Assembly (NCBI GenBank): GCA_002369155.1
Contig: DFEM01000188.1
Coordinates: 1 to 34,226 of the forward strand
Source of the DNA: Lachnospiraceae bacterium UBA3802
GTDB lineage: Bacteria; Bacillota; Clostridia; Lachnospirales; Lachnospiraceae
DNA: 34,226 nucleotides
Reading direction: 5' to 3'
A model generated the notes under the pieces. It was not told the origin of the DNA, made no database searches, and was given only the letters and a program-made list of their open reading frames with translations. This document shows positions 23,317 to 32,553 of the stretch, piece by piece; position 1 is the stretch's first letter, and each line of letters begins with the position of its first letter. Made by a program: the position numbers and the translations under genes.

Positions 23317-25989
23317 TTATTTTTCTTTATACAAAAGTCCGAAAGTTCCGGGTCCGCAGTTTACGGCAATTGATGCGCTGGCCTGCTGGAAATATATCTC
23401 TTCAAACTTGACGCTCTTCTCAATATATTCCCTTATCCAGTCCATATCTTTCTTGCTGAGTCCTACATAGGTTACAAAAAGAATCGAAGTGTCTATCCTT
23501 GAAGAATTGGAAAGGCAGGAATTAATATATGCCTTCCATGCACTCTTGGATGATCCGAAATAAATCTTTCCGAGTTTCATTCGTCCTTTTTTGAGTACCA
23601 GTACCGGACGTCCCATCAGCGACTTGACAAGGTTTGCCGTTCTTGCACTTACCTGTTTTGCACGGGCAAGATAATCCAGATTGTCTACTATAAAGCTCGT
23701 ATGAACCTTCTTTTTCATCCGTTCGAGTTCTTCTATTACATGCTTGGGTCCCATGCCGTTTTCCGCAAGACGGGCTGCTTCCAATACTATAAGACCCTGA
23801 CTGCTCGAAAGATGTCCTGAATCAACCACGAATACATTGTCAAAAGCTTTTGCCGCATCCGTGGCAGGAGGAAATCCGCTGTTTCCGATTTTCGAAGATA
23901 TCGCAATATGAATAACATTATTGGCGTAAGCAAGCTGTTTTGCAAAGAAGAGTTCATGCTCCTTGGCTTCGGGTGCCATGGGAGTAATATCGTTCTTTGT
24001 TTCTTCCATGTATTTGATTACGCCTGCGGTATCTATCTCCGTTCCGTCTTTGAATACACCTTCTGCGGTCTGTACCTTGTGAGGTATCACCTGTATTCCG
24101 TATTTTTCTATCAGTTCACCGGGAATATCCGCAACACTTTCGGTGGAAACGGCAACCATCTTTCTTTGCTTGCTTCCATGCATCCAGGAGATGGTTTCCT
24201 CTGCGATTTCTCCGTCATCGCCGAGAACTTTTACAAGATCTTTCGGAAGAAGTCTGTACAATTCTTTTTCCAGTTCTTCTCCGCTTACGGGCTTTGCAAG
24301 ATAGCCGTCAAAAGCTTCTCTTACATAGAGTTCTCTGTTTTCTTCGTCGGCATTGGCGGTCAGTACGACAATCTTGCTTTCTCTGCTGCTTCCGCCGACC
24401 TGATTTCGTATTTGTTTTTTACATTCGATACCGTCCATCTCGGGCATAAGGTGGTCCATGAAGATGACATTGTATTCGATGTTTTGTGTCTTTTTGAGTG
24501 CGGCTTTTCCGCTGGTTACGGTATCGATAATGACCTTGGTATCGCGAAGGAGTTTGTTTACGACCATAAGGTTGGCTTCATTGTCGTCAACCACAAGAAT
24601 TCTTGCTTCGGGTGCTTCGAATTTCTTCTTGTATTCGCTCCTTTTTGAATATCCGTGTTTCTTTTCAAAATCAAATTCACCGATTAAGTTTTCGTTGACT
24701 CTCTTTTGAGGTATCTCAACTATGAAAGTCGATCCTTTGGTATAAACACTGTTTACGGTGATTTTTCCGCCCATCAGATCAAGGAACTGTTTAACGATTG
24801 AAAGTCCGAGTCCCGTACCTTCGATATGATTGGTGGTATCTTCGTCCACTCTTTTGAAAGCGGAGAAAAGATACGGCATGTCTTCCTTTTTGATTCCGAT
24901 TCCGGTATCCGCAACAGTATAAATGATATTGTATGTATCTTCGTCTGTTTTCTCGCTTTGAACGGTAAGCGAAATGGAACCTTCTTTGGTATATTTAATC
25001 GCATTGTTTAAAATGTTGATGAGAATCTGTTTGATTCTGACTTCGTCGCCGACAAGTTCTGCGGGAACATCGGGAGATACATTTATTCGAAATTCCAGAT
25101 TCTTTTCCTTTGCTCTTATCCAAAGCATTCCGACCAAATCAGAAAGCATGTTGCCCGTCTGATAAGGGCTTATTAAAAGATGCATCTTGCCGGCTCTGAA
25201 TTTGGACATATCCAGAATATCGTTGATAAGGTTTAAAAGCAGTTTTCCGGCAGAGCGGATATTAACCGCATCTTCAACAACCTCATCGCTGACATTCTCT
25301 CTTAAGATCATCTCGTTTAAACCGATGATGGTGTTGATCGGTGTACGAATTTCATGGCTCATGCTCGAGAAGAACTGGTTCTGTGCCGCATTGAGCATTT
25401 CGATTTCTTTTTTCTGTTCTTCCGTACGCTTCTTTTCCTTTGCGAAAAGATTGATTTCAAGAACCACCATTATGGCTACGGCGACACTTATCATAATCAA
25501 AGAAACGTAGGAAAAAACAATTCCCATTATTCTTGTATTTTCAAAAATGAGTTCGGGATAACGAACGGAAATATAATAACAGCCCGTTGCCACAATCATC
25601 TCGAGTATGTAAAATACAACTCTCGTCTTGCCGTTTAACAATATGCTTATCATCAATATGACATAGATAAACCAAAGTGGCGCATCGCCGTTTATTCCGC
25701 CTCCGTTTATAAATGTAATCGGTACGAAAAACAATCCGACCACGGTACAGATAAACGCGCCTCCGAATTTAATCGCATGTGCTTTTACAGCTATCAGGCA
25801 GATAATAAAAATACCCACCATCGCAAGTGCCAAAAGTATTTTGTCTATAAGCACTTCATCCGTAAAAATAACTTCTATTAAATCCACTCCGAGAATAATT
25901 TCCGTAATAAGAACATTCAGCACAAAAAGCCTTTGTCTTATGTCCAAGTCATTATTGTAGAGTTTGCTTCTCAATCCTTCTTTTTTCAT
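23317..25989 (-). CDS. Membrane hybrid histidine kinase with C-terminal DegV domain
   Basis: 890 residues with an unusual architecture. About six hydrophobic helices (20-180), then a HisKA dimerisation domain with H212 in SSMSHEIRTPIN, HATPase_c with N box ILNNAIKYT, DTGIGI (361-366) and GTGLGLSIV (391-399), and a receiver (about 462-585) with D512 in FMDHLMPEMDG, T544 and K566. After a short linker comes a full-length DegV-like domain (610-890): STESVADIPGELI, ISSKIGNSG, VVDSGHLSSSQG and a final NCGPGTFGLLY. DegV/FakB proteins bind fatty acids. The usual TSQPS is TPMAP and the usual GR is KQ, so ligand binding may differ. The ATG at 25989 follows AAGGAG by 8 bases; a TTG one codon earlier is less likely. 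Last gene of the three-gene signalling operon. Confidence 0.9.
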   Translation of the reverse strand: MKKEGLRSKLYNNDLDIRQRLFVLNVLITEIILGVDLIEVIFTDEVLIDKILLALAMVGIFIICLIAVKAHAIKFGGAFICTVVGLFFVPITFINGGGINGDAPLWFIYVILMISILLNGKTRVVFYILEMIVATGCYYISVRYPELIFENTRIMGIVFSYVSLIMISVAVAIMVVLEINLFAKEKKRTEEQKKEIEMLNAAQNQFFSSMSHEIRTPINTIIGLNEMILRENVSDEVVEDAVNIRSAGKLLLNLINDILDMSKFRAGKMHLLISPYQTGNMLSDLVGMLWIRAKEKNLEFRINVSPDVPAELVGDEVRIKQILINILNNAIKYTKEGSISLTVQSEKTDEDTYNIIYTVADTGIGIKKEDMPYLFSAFKRVDEDTTNHIEGTGLGLSIVKQFLDLMGGKITVNSVYTKGSTFIVEIPQKRVNENLIGEFDFEKKHGYSKRSEYKKKFEAPEARILVVDDNEANLMVVNKLLRDTKVIIDTVTSGKAALKKTQNIEYNVIFMDHLMPEMDGIECKKQIRNQVGGSSRESKIVVLTANADEENRELYVREAFDGYLAKPVSGEELEKELYRLLPKDLVKVLGDDGEIAEETISWMHGSKQRKMVAVSTESVADIPGELIEKYGIQVIPHKVQTAEGVFKDGTEIDTAGVIKYMEETKNDITPMAPEAKEHELFFAKQLAYANNVIHIAISSKIGNSGFPPATDAAKAFDNVFVVDSGHLSSSQGLIVLEAARLAENGMGPKHVIEELERMKKKVHTSFIVDNLDYLARAKQVSARTANLVKSLMGRPVLVLKKGRMKLGKIYFGSSKSAWKAYINSCLSNSSRIDTSILFVTYVGLSKKDMDWIREYIEKSVKFEEIYFQQASASIAVNCGPGTFGLLYKEK

Positions 25990-26015
25990 CAATACGACTC
26001 CTTATTGAGGCTTTT

Positions 26016-28640
26016 TCAGTCTGCTGCCTCAAATTCCAATATTTCGCCGTCTTCTTTTGCATCAAATTCCATAATACCGTCCGTCTCTTCGGCATTGTCC
26101 GGCTTAAACTCAAGTATTTCTTCGTCATCCGTCTCAATGTTTTTGTTAAGGACTGATGCTATCTTATCCCTTATGGTTTTATAATCCGCCATGACGCGAT
26201 CATGGTTTTCTTTTATGTATGCTTCGTCTTTTCCTTTTGCTGCTTTTTCAAGTTTTAACGCATCTTCCGAAAGACTCATGGCACCTACCATCTTGGCCGT
26301 GCTCTTTAACGCATGCACAAGTATCTCATAATTGCCCCAGTCTTTCTCACCGAAAAACTTGTTGAGAGAGGGTACTTTTTCGAAAGCTTCGTTGGCAAAC
26401 TGCGTTAATAGCGATGAATAAAATTCTTCGTCGCCGATACAGTATCTTAATCCAGCTTCTGTATCTATTCCGTCTTTTGAAAGTTTTTCGATAAAACTCT
26501 CTTCCTTTTCGGGAATCTGCAACTCTGCCTTCTCTTCGCTTGCGTTTCCTTTTTCGTTATATTCTTCTTCGTCATCCGTTTCGTAGGAAATGGCGGACTT
26601 TGGAAGTACCTGTTTTAATACTCTTTCAAGTTCTTCGATTTCGATGGGTTTGCTGACAAATCCGTCAAATCCCTCGGATAAGAACATCTGCTTAGCCGAA
26701 CTCATGGCGTTGGCGGTAAGTGCAACAATGGGAATATTGTTTGCGAGTCCGTATGCATCCGCACGGATTCTCTTCATGGCTTCGACTCCGTCCATTCCGC
26801 CCATCATATGGTCCATAAATATGATGTCAAACTGTTTTTCTCTGCATATATCTATTGATTCCTGACCTGAAGTTGCAGTCGATACAACCATTCCGTATCT
26901 TCTGAAAATACTCTTTGCAACCACGAGGTTCATGGGTTCGTCATCAACCACAAGCGCTCTGACTCCTCTGCAGCGAAGATTGCCCATACCGCGATCGGAA
27001 TCATTTAAATTGGAGTTAAGTACCGCAACCACAGGGAAGCAGTAGAAAGGTTTTTCCATTTTTCTCGCATTTGATTTGGCGGGCAGTTCGAAATCGCCGT
27101 CAGCCACAACGACGACAATCATTTCCTTTGCCAGTTCTTCCATCAAAGCGATATCTGAACAGTATTCTTCCTCTGCGACAAAAAGATGTGTCAAATGAAC
27201 CGAATCTTTTAATCGTCTTAAATTCTCCGTATTGTCCACACGGTGCATCTGTATTCCGAGACCGTTGACAATGTTTAATACCATGGAATTGTAGTATTCA
27301 CGTACCGAAGGATGAGGATACTTCTCGAAATGAAGATATGCTCCGAGGCTGAGTTCCTCAGGCTTTGAAACCGACATGCAGCTTGAAGCATCGACAACTT
27401 TCTGGGGAAGACTTACATGTACCGTTGTTCCGACATCAGGTTTGCTTTTGACAATCATAAATCCGCCGAGAAGCGATACAAAACCTGAAACAATCGAAAG
27501 ACCGAGGCCGAGACCTCCGCCCATTCTTGCTCTTCCCGAATCAGCCTGATAGAATCTCTCGTAAACTCTCTCGAGTTCCTCTTCGGTCATACCGATACCG
27601 GTATCCGTCACTTCTATCATCAGATTGACTCCGTATTCCTTGTTTTCGGAAGAAATACGTACGTAAACACCGCCTTCGTGCGTATATTTCAAGCCGTTTG
27701 AAATCAATGCTCTCAGTATTTTTTTGATCTTTGCGGCATCCGAATTCATTACCGAAGGGATGGAAGGATCGACGTCGATTACAAGTTCCACGTCATTTGA
27801 TTTATACTCTCTGATTTCGGTAACCAGATCGTTGAAAATCGACGAAAGCATATAGTCTTCGTTGTTGATGACTATATTCTCTCGGTCGATTTCCGAATAA
27901 TCGAGAATATCGCCTATCTGTTCAGCCACTTTTCGACCCGCATTTCGAACGGATATCAGGTCGCGGCGAATTTCCTCGTTGTCTTCTTTGTCGATACAGA
28001 TTCCCGTAAGGCCGATAACTGCATTTACGGGAGTACGAAGTTCATGAGACACGTTGGCCAGAAAGTCGTTTAATCTGTCCGTTGCATCGGTAAGCTGTGC
28101 TATCTCATCTCTTGATTTGCCAAGCACCTGATTCCATTTGTCGATGATGCTTCGACAAAACCATCCGGTCAAAAAGATAACAACAACATGCATGATAATT
28201 CTGCTTATGACCAAAGAATCAAAGGTCTCTTTCAAAAGAATCATCTTTACAACCGCGTAGGTCATTGTTATGTAGTAAGTAACCATGCCGAAGACAACAA
28301 GCTTTTTATTGCCGGTAATCGTATAAAGAACCATGATTGCAGACATTACTATTGCCAGGTCAAAAAAGCTCGTCTCATGCGTGCCGTAAAAGAAATAGGA
28401 ACACATCATGAGAATTGCGTAAAAAACAATTCTCACATTCGCAGGCACAAGCTGGCGGATATGAATTATCCAGCTTGCAAACATTCCCACCGCAATCGGA
28501 ACAAGCGGCCACTTTTCCCATCCCATCAAAAATGATTCGGCAATGAGAATCAATGCCAAAATGGTATATCCGATTAAAAGCATCAGATGAGATCCCTGAA
28601 AACTTTCGTTTGTATCAATACTATTCTTCCTGTTGCTCAT
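26016..28640 (-). CDS. Hybrid histidine kinase with receiver and HPt domains
   Basis: A complete phosphorelay in one 874-residue protein. About six hydrophobic helices (18-165); HisKA with H199 in VSHELRTPVN; HATPase_c with DTGIGM and GGGLGLGLS (374-382); a divergent region (430-555) that looks like a pseudo-receiver with no aspartate site; a true receiver (about 560-680) with D610 in FMDHMMGGMDG and K664; and an HPt domain (about 725-835) with H776 in VHALKSTAKMVG. The last 40 residues are acidic and repeat a short motif three times: EEILEF, DGIMEF, GEILEF (840-870). Its first 20 bases overlap the upstream c-di-GMP gene, which suggests coupling; its ribosome site is weak. The DegV-fused kinase follows after 26 bases. 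Confidence 0.93.
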   Translation of the reverse strand: MSNRKNSIDTNESFQGSHLMLLIGYTILALILIAESFLMGWEKWPLVPIAVGMFASWIIHIRQLVPANVRIVFYAILMMCSYFFYGTHETSFFDLAIVMSAIMVLYTITGNKKLVVFGMVTYYITMTYAVVKMILLKETFDSLVISRIIMHVVVIFLTGWFCRSIIDKWNQVLGKSRDEIAQLTDATDRLNDFLANVSHELRTPVNAVIGLTGICIDKEDNEEIRRDLISVRNAGRKVAEQIGDILDYSEIDRENIVINNEDYMLSSIFNDLVTEIREYKSNDVELVIDVDPSIPSVMNSDAAKIKKILRALISNGLKYTHEGGVYVRISSENKEYGVNLMIEVTDTGIGMTEEELERVYERFYQADSGRARMGGGLGLGLSIVSGFVSLLGGFMIVKSKPDVGTTVHVSLPQKVVDASSCMSVSKPEELSLGAYLHFEKYPHPSVREYYNSMVLNIVNGLGIQMHRVDNTENLRRLKDSVHLTHLFVAEEEYCSDIALMEELAKEMIVVVVADGDFELPAKSNARKMEKPFYCFPVVAVLNSNLNDSDRGMGNLRCRGVRALVVDDEPMNLVVAKSIFRRYGMVVSTATSGQESIDICREKQFDIIFMDHMMGGMDGVEAMKRIRADAYGLANNIPIVALTANAMSSAKQMFLSEGFDGFVSKPIEIEELERVLKQVLPKSAISYETDDEEEYNEKGNASEEKAELQIPEKEESFIEKLSKDGIDTEAGLRYCIGDEEFYSSLLTQFANEAFEKVPSLNKFFGEKDWGNYEILVHALKSTAKMVGAMSLSEDALKLEKAAKGKDEAYIKENHDRVMADYKTIRDKIASVLNKNIETDDEEILEFKPDNAEETDGIMEFDAKEDGEILEFEAAD

Positions 28641-31011
28641 TCTGCTTTTCCCTTAAAGTATAATCTTTGTCTTCGCTGATTATTTCCAGCATAATGTCCG
28701 CATATCTGGGGTCAAACTGGGAACCCCTCCCTTTTTTGATTTCTTCGCTGATTTTTTCCTGTGAAAGAACGCTTCGATAGCTTCTGAAACTCGACATCGC
28801 ATCATATGCATCCGCCACAGCTATTATTTTTGCCGATTCCGCTATTTCATTGCCTGATAAGCCTTCGGGATATCCCTTTCCGTCATATCTTTCATGATGG
28901 AATTTTGCTCCGAGTGCAAGGTTTGGATCTTCTTTGATGTTCTCAAGGATATGGGCTCCCATAACCGGATGCTTTTTTATCATCTCGTATTCATCTTCGG
29001 AGAGCGTATCAGGTTTGTTGATTACCGCATCAGGTACACCGATTTTTCCGATATCATGCAAAAGGCCCATAATGTAAATTTCTTCCTGGTCCTTTTCCGG
29101 CAATCCTGCTCTTTTGGCAATTTCTTTTGAATACTCAGCCACTCTCTGGGAATGACCGTTTGTATAATTGTCTTTTGTATCGATAGCCACGGCAAGGGAT
29201 TCCACAAGGTGAAGGAAGAGATTTTTGTTTTCTCTTGTCTTCTCCTCAACTTCATCCGCAAGCTGCTTTTGAAGAGTGATAAGCTCAAGAATATGGCTTA
29301 CACGAAGCATCAGAATTTCAGGAACAAAAGGCTTTTTGATAAAATCCATTGCTCCCATCGCAAGGCCTTTGCTCTCAGCTTCCGAGCTCTCGTCAGCCGT
29401 AAGGAATATTACGGGAATTCTTGCAGCTTCGCCTTCTTTTTGTCTTAAATGAGAAAGCGTTTCAAATCCGTCCATTCCGGACATTTTTATATCCAAAAGG
29501 ATAAGGTCTGCTCTTGAATCGGGTTTCTCAAAATAATCAAGCAGAGCCTGACCCGATTTAAGTGCGATAACATGTATTCCGCCGGAGCTTAATACCTTTC
29601 CCGCAACCTGAAGATTAATCGAATCATCATCGACTATGATTACCCTCTTTTCCTTCTTCAAAAGATGGTTCTCGCTTTCTCCACCGACGAATTCGGTCTC
29701 GTAGGTAATCATGAGAGTTTCCCTGTTCAGCTCATGCCATTTGTCGATGATATGGCTTAATACTTTTTTGATGGAATCTTCTCTGATGTCGGTAAGCAAA
29801 ACAAAATACTGGTTGTATCTGTTTCGCATAAGTATATCTGATTTTCTTAACGACTTTCTGATATGATTGCCGAACTCATCGCAGGCATCCTTGTATTCCT
29901 GATCATTTATCGCTTCTGTTTTGCTTAAGGTAAAAAGTATCTTGCAGGCACCGAGATGGTGTCTCTTTATGTATCTGATTACATATCTGTAAACATGCGA
30001 AAATGCATCGGAGTCAAGCTGGAGTGCCACACTGGGAATCGATCTTTCTCCGAGTATTTCGGACAGCGAACTTATATCAAGTTCCGTTACATTCATCTCA
30101 TCTTCCGTGAATGATTCCGCGCTGTAGAGGCTGTATCCGTGCTTTCCGTTTTTCTTGACGTTGTATAAAGATTTGTCTGCAAACTTTAAAAGAGAGTTGT
30201 AATCATTGCCGTGGCGCGGTACGAAAACAGCACCCACGGATGCTCCGAGAGGAATGTTCATCTCTTCACCCATGAGTTCTTTTGCTGATTTTAAAAGTCT
30301 TTCATTTAATTGTTTTGTAATATCTGCAACCTTTTCTTCCGAGTCCACTCCGAGCGCAAAAGATACGAATTCATCGCCGCCGATTCTGCCGCATTTGCTG
30401 CCTTCGGGAACAAGACTCTTAATAATATCCGCAAAAGAAACAAGTATCTTGTCGCCCATCTCATGACCGTAAATATCATTTACAAGCTTAAATGAATCAA
30501 GGTCAATCATCATGAGGCATCCTGTGGCGGAAGTACAGGTGGTTGTAAGCTGTGCATTGGTCGCAGCCTTATTTAAAAACCCCGTCAGCTTATCTGTATT
30601 AGCCTCGTTTTTAAGGCTTAACATTTCTTTTTGTTTGGAAACAATATTGTCGATTCTTCTTAAAAGGACTTCGGGATTGAAAGGCTTTCTGATATAATCC
30701 GAAACACCCATTTCAAAGCCGCGGCTCTCCGTATTTGTATCCTCGTCTGCGGTCAGAAAGATAACGGGAGTCTCTGCCATCCCGTTTTCCTTTTCCATGG
30801 CACGAAGAAGCCTGAGCGTCTCAAATCCGTCCATCTCGGGCATCTTGATATCGAGAAGAATCAAATCCGGAATACCCTTGTCTTTAATGTAATCAAGCAA
30901 AAGTCTTCCCGATTTAAGGGCGGTAACCCTCATGTTGTTCTTACTTAAAATGTGGCCTGCCATCTGAAGATTGGCAGTATCATCATCTACGACAATAATC
31001 CACTTTGACAT
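28621..31011 (-). CDS. Bifunctional c-di-GMP response regulator: REC-GGDEF-(GGDEF-like)-REC-HD-GYP
   Basis: A 796-residue cytoplasmic protein able in principle to make and degrade c-di-GMP. Receiver 1 (1-125) has D54 in LLDIKMPEMDG. The GGDEF domain (135-300) has intact GGDEF at 211-215 but no RxxD product-inhibition site before it (PEGS instead). A degenerate cyclase-like domain spans about 325-440. Receiver 2 (455-575) has D507 in LLDIKMSGMDG and is strikingly similar to receiver 1, an internal duplication. The HD-GYP domain (600-785) has HD 652-653 and GKGYP 711-715. The ribosome site AGAGGA lies 8 bases before the ATG. It is first of three overlapping or closely spaced genes; the two hybrid kinases downstream are likely phosphodonors. 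Which activity dominates cannot be told from sequence. Confidence 0.94.
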   Translation of the reverse strand: MSKWIIVVDDDTANLQMAGHILSKNNMRVTALKSGRLLLDYIKDKGIPDLILLDIKMPEMDGFETLRLLRAMEKENGMAETPVIFLTADEDTNTESRGFEMGVSDYIRKPFNPEVLLRRIDNIVSKQKEMLSLKNEANTDKLTGFLNKAATNAQLTTTCTSATGCLMMIDLDSFKLVNDIYGHEMGDKILVSFADIIKSLVPEGSKCGRIGGDEFVSFALGVDSEEKVADITKQLNERLLKSAKELMGEEMNIPLGASVGAVFVPRHGNDYNSLLKFADKSLYNVKKNGKHGYSLYSAESFTEDEMNVTELDISSLSEILGERSIPSVALQLDSDAFSHVYRYVIRYIKRHHLGACKILFTLSKTEAINDQEYKDACDEFGNHIRKSLRKSDILMRNRYNQYFVLLTDIREDSIKKVLSHIIDKWHELNRETLMITYETEFVGGESENHLLKKEKRVIIVDDDSINLQVAGKVLSSGGIHVIALKSGQALLDYFEKPDSRADLILLDIKMSGMDGFETLSHLRQKEGEAARIPVIFLTADESSEAESKGLAMGAMDFIKKPFVPEILMLRVSHILELITLQKQLADEVEEKTRENKNLFLHLVESLAVAIDTKDNYTNGHSQRVAEYSKEIAKRAGLPEKDQEEIYIMGLLHDIGKIGVPDAVINKPDTLSEDEYEMIKKHPVMGAHILENIKEDPNLALGAKFHHERYDGKGYPEGLSGNEIAESAKIIAVADAYDAMSSFRSYRSVLSQEKISEEIKKGRGSQFDPRYADIMLEIISEDKDYTLREKQNEQQEE

Positions 31012-31067
31012 AAAATAATCCTCTCAGTACAATTGCTATTTCCCCGATTTACACTGTTTTTGACTTT

Positions 31068-32552
31068 TTATTCGTCTGATAATTTAACCGAATTCTTTCC
31101 GTAATATCCGGACATTCCCAGATTTTCCCAATTGGAAGGATCTTCGGTGATATCGCTTACATAAAGATAAAACGGCTTTACCGAATGCGGCTTAAGCACG
31201 GCGTCCTTTATATTCTCATCCTCAAGAATAATAAGCCTTTCCATATTCTCGTTCCAAAAAGCCTGCGCATGGCCGTAGTGCAAAAACTCAAAAGCCGTAT
31301 AACTTGTAATGGTTCCAAGTTTTTTAAGAACTGCCGGCTGAACGAGAATCAACGCGTAACAAAGAAGTATAATCACAATCGAAAGCGGCATATCTTTTTT
31401 GTTTTTTAAAAATCTTTTTCGTATGAAACCGATTAAATATGCTTCGTTTACAAAAAGAAGTATCTGCCATGTTTCTTTTATGACATTATGGGTTCTCGAC
31501 AAACCCTCGTTGCCCATTCCGTAAAAGCTTGAAGTAAATCCCGTGGATATTATGCAGATTGAAACAAGCACGACAAGCCATGGGAATTTGAATTCAAAAT
31601 CCGTCTTTGAAACGAGATTCCAAAAAATCGGAATCATCATCAAAAGAACAATAATCGTAAAGAAATCCATCCATGTAAAAGAGAAAGAAAAGAAACTCTT
31701 AAACGACATAAGTATGGATTTTACGGGTCCCATTCCGACATAATAACTTTCTCTTGTTTTATTGCCGGGTGCCGTAACGTTAACGATTATCCCCGCAATC
31801 ATGACAAGGAGAGATGGAAGCATAATCAGTGCCTTTTTCTTTTTAACAAAAATCATTAAAAGGAATAAAAGAATCGTTGATGTTCCCGCTATTAAAACCG
31901 TTGCATAATTCGAACCGCCGATTTCAAAGGAAAGAAGCACGCTTGCAATGCAAAGCAATACTTTTAACGGCACGGACTTTATCCTTAAAATGTTGATGTA
32001 AAGCGCGATTAAAAGGAAAAACGAGCACTGCGCAAAAGTGTAATGCACTGCGGCATTATACCAATAAAGCGCCCCCGGAACCGTATACATTCTCTCCACC
32101 ATGATCATGGAAAGGACGCTTCCGACTATAAGAGCATATCTTTTTTTGTTTTTCAAAACACCGCAAATTAAAGTAAACGACAAAGCAAATGCTGCCGCCG
32201 TTATCATAAAAATCATTATGGCCGGCACGAGTTTGTAGAATCTGTAATTGGCGACACTCGGAAACGTAGACATTAAATAAATGCTCGAATACGTACCCTG
32301 CCAGGTCAGATATGATTCCTTTACAACATCGATTCCGGCTTTCAATGATTCGAAATAAGAGCCGGTCTCGACATACGCCTTATGCGGTAATCTCCCGAAG
32401 GAAAAATCATCGGCTTTCATGAAATTATACTTGCCAAGATAAATCGTCGGAATCAGAAGCATGATGTACACAAAAATCGTAAAAGCCGCGATATATCTTT
32501 CGTCCGTATTTTTCAGAAAACCCAAAATGTTTTTTGGTTTTTTATCTTTCAT
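31068..32552 (-). CDS. Polytopic membrane protein, DUF6056-type (copy 2)
   Basis: 494 residues, paralogue of the protein at 2786-4258, with about ten or more hydrophobic helices up to residue 430 and a soluble C-terminal tail. Shared landmarks: the acidic pair D48-D49 (KADDFSF) after the first helix, YLTWQGTYSS at 81-90, LYWYNAAVHYT, GGSNYAT and an APGNKTRE motif. Function unknown; the layout suggests a lipid-linked sugar or envelope transferase, which is inference. It begins one base after the stop of the metallophosphoesterase gene with almost no ribosome site of its own, so it depends on translational coupling. The c-di-GMP operon starts 56 bases downstream with no terminator between, so read-through is possible. 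Confidence 0.75.
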   Translation of the reverse strand: MKDKKPKNILGFLKNTDERYIAAFTIFVYIMLLIPTIYLGKYNFMKADDFSFGRLPHKAYVETGSYFESLKAGIDVVKESYLTWQGTYSSIYLMSTFPSVANYRFYKLVPAIMIFMITAAAFALSFTLICGVLKNKKRYALIVGSVLSMIMVERMYTVPGALYWYNAAVHYTFAQCSFFLLIALYINILRIKSVPLKVLLCIASVLLSFEIGGSNYATVLIAGTSTILLFLLMIFVKKKKALIMLPSLLVMIAGIIVNVTAPGNKTRESYYVGMGPVKSILMSFKSFFSFSFTWMDFFTIIVLLMMIPIFWNLVSKTDFEFKFPWLVVLVSICIISTGFTSSFYGMGNEGLSRTHNVIKETWQILLFVNEAYLIGFIRKRFLKNKKDMPLSIVIILLCYALILVQPAVLKKLGTITSYTAFEFLHYGHAQAFWNENMERLIILEDENIKDAVLKPHSVKPFYLYVSDITEDPSNWENLGMSGYYGKNSVKLSDE

Positions 32553-32553
32553 C

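Noticed and set aside
23908..24648. Open frame of 246 codons on the plus strand
   Set aside because: It is antisense to the receiver and DegV parts of the kinase gene, has low-complexity Phe/Ser/Cys content and no ribosome site; a shadow of the real gene.
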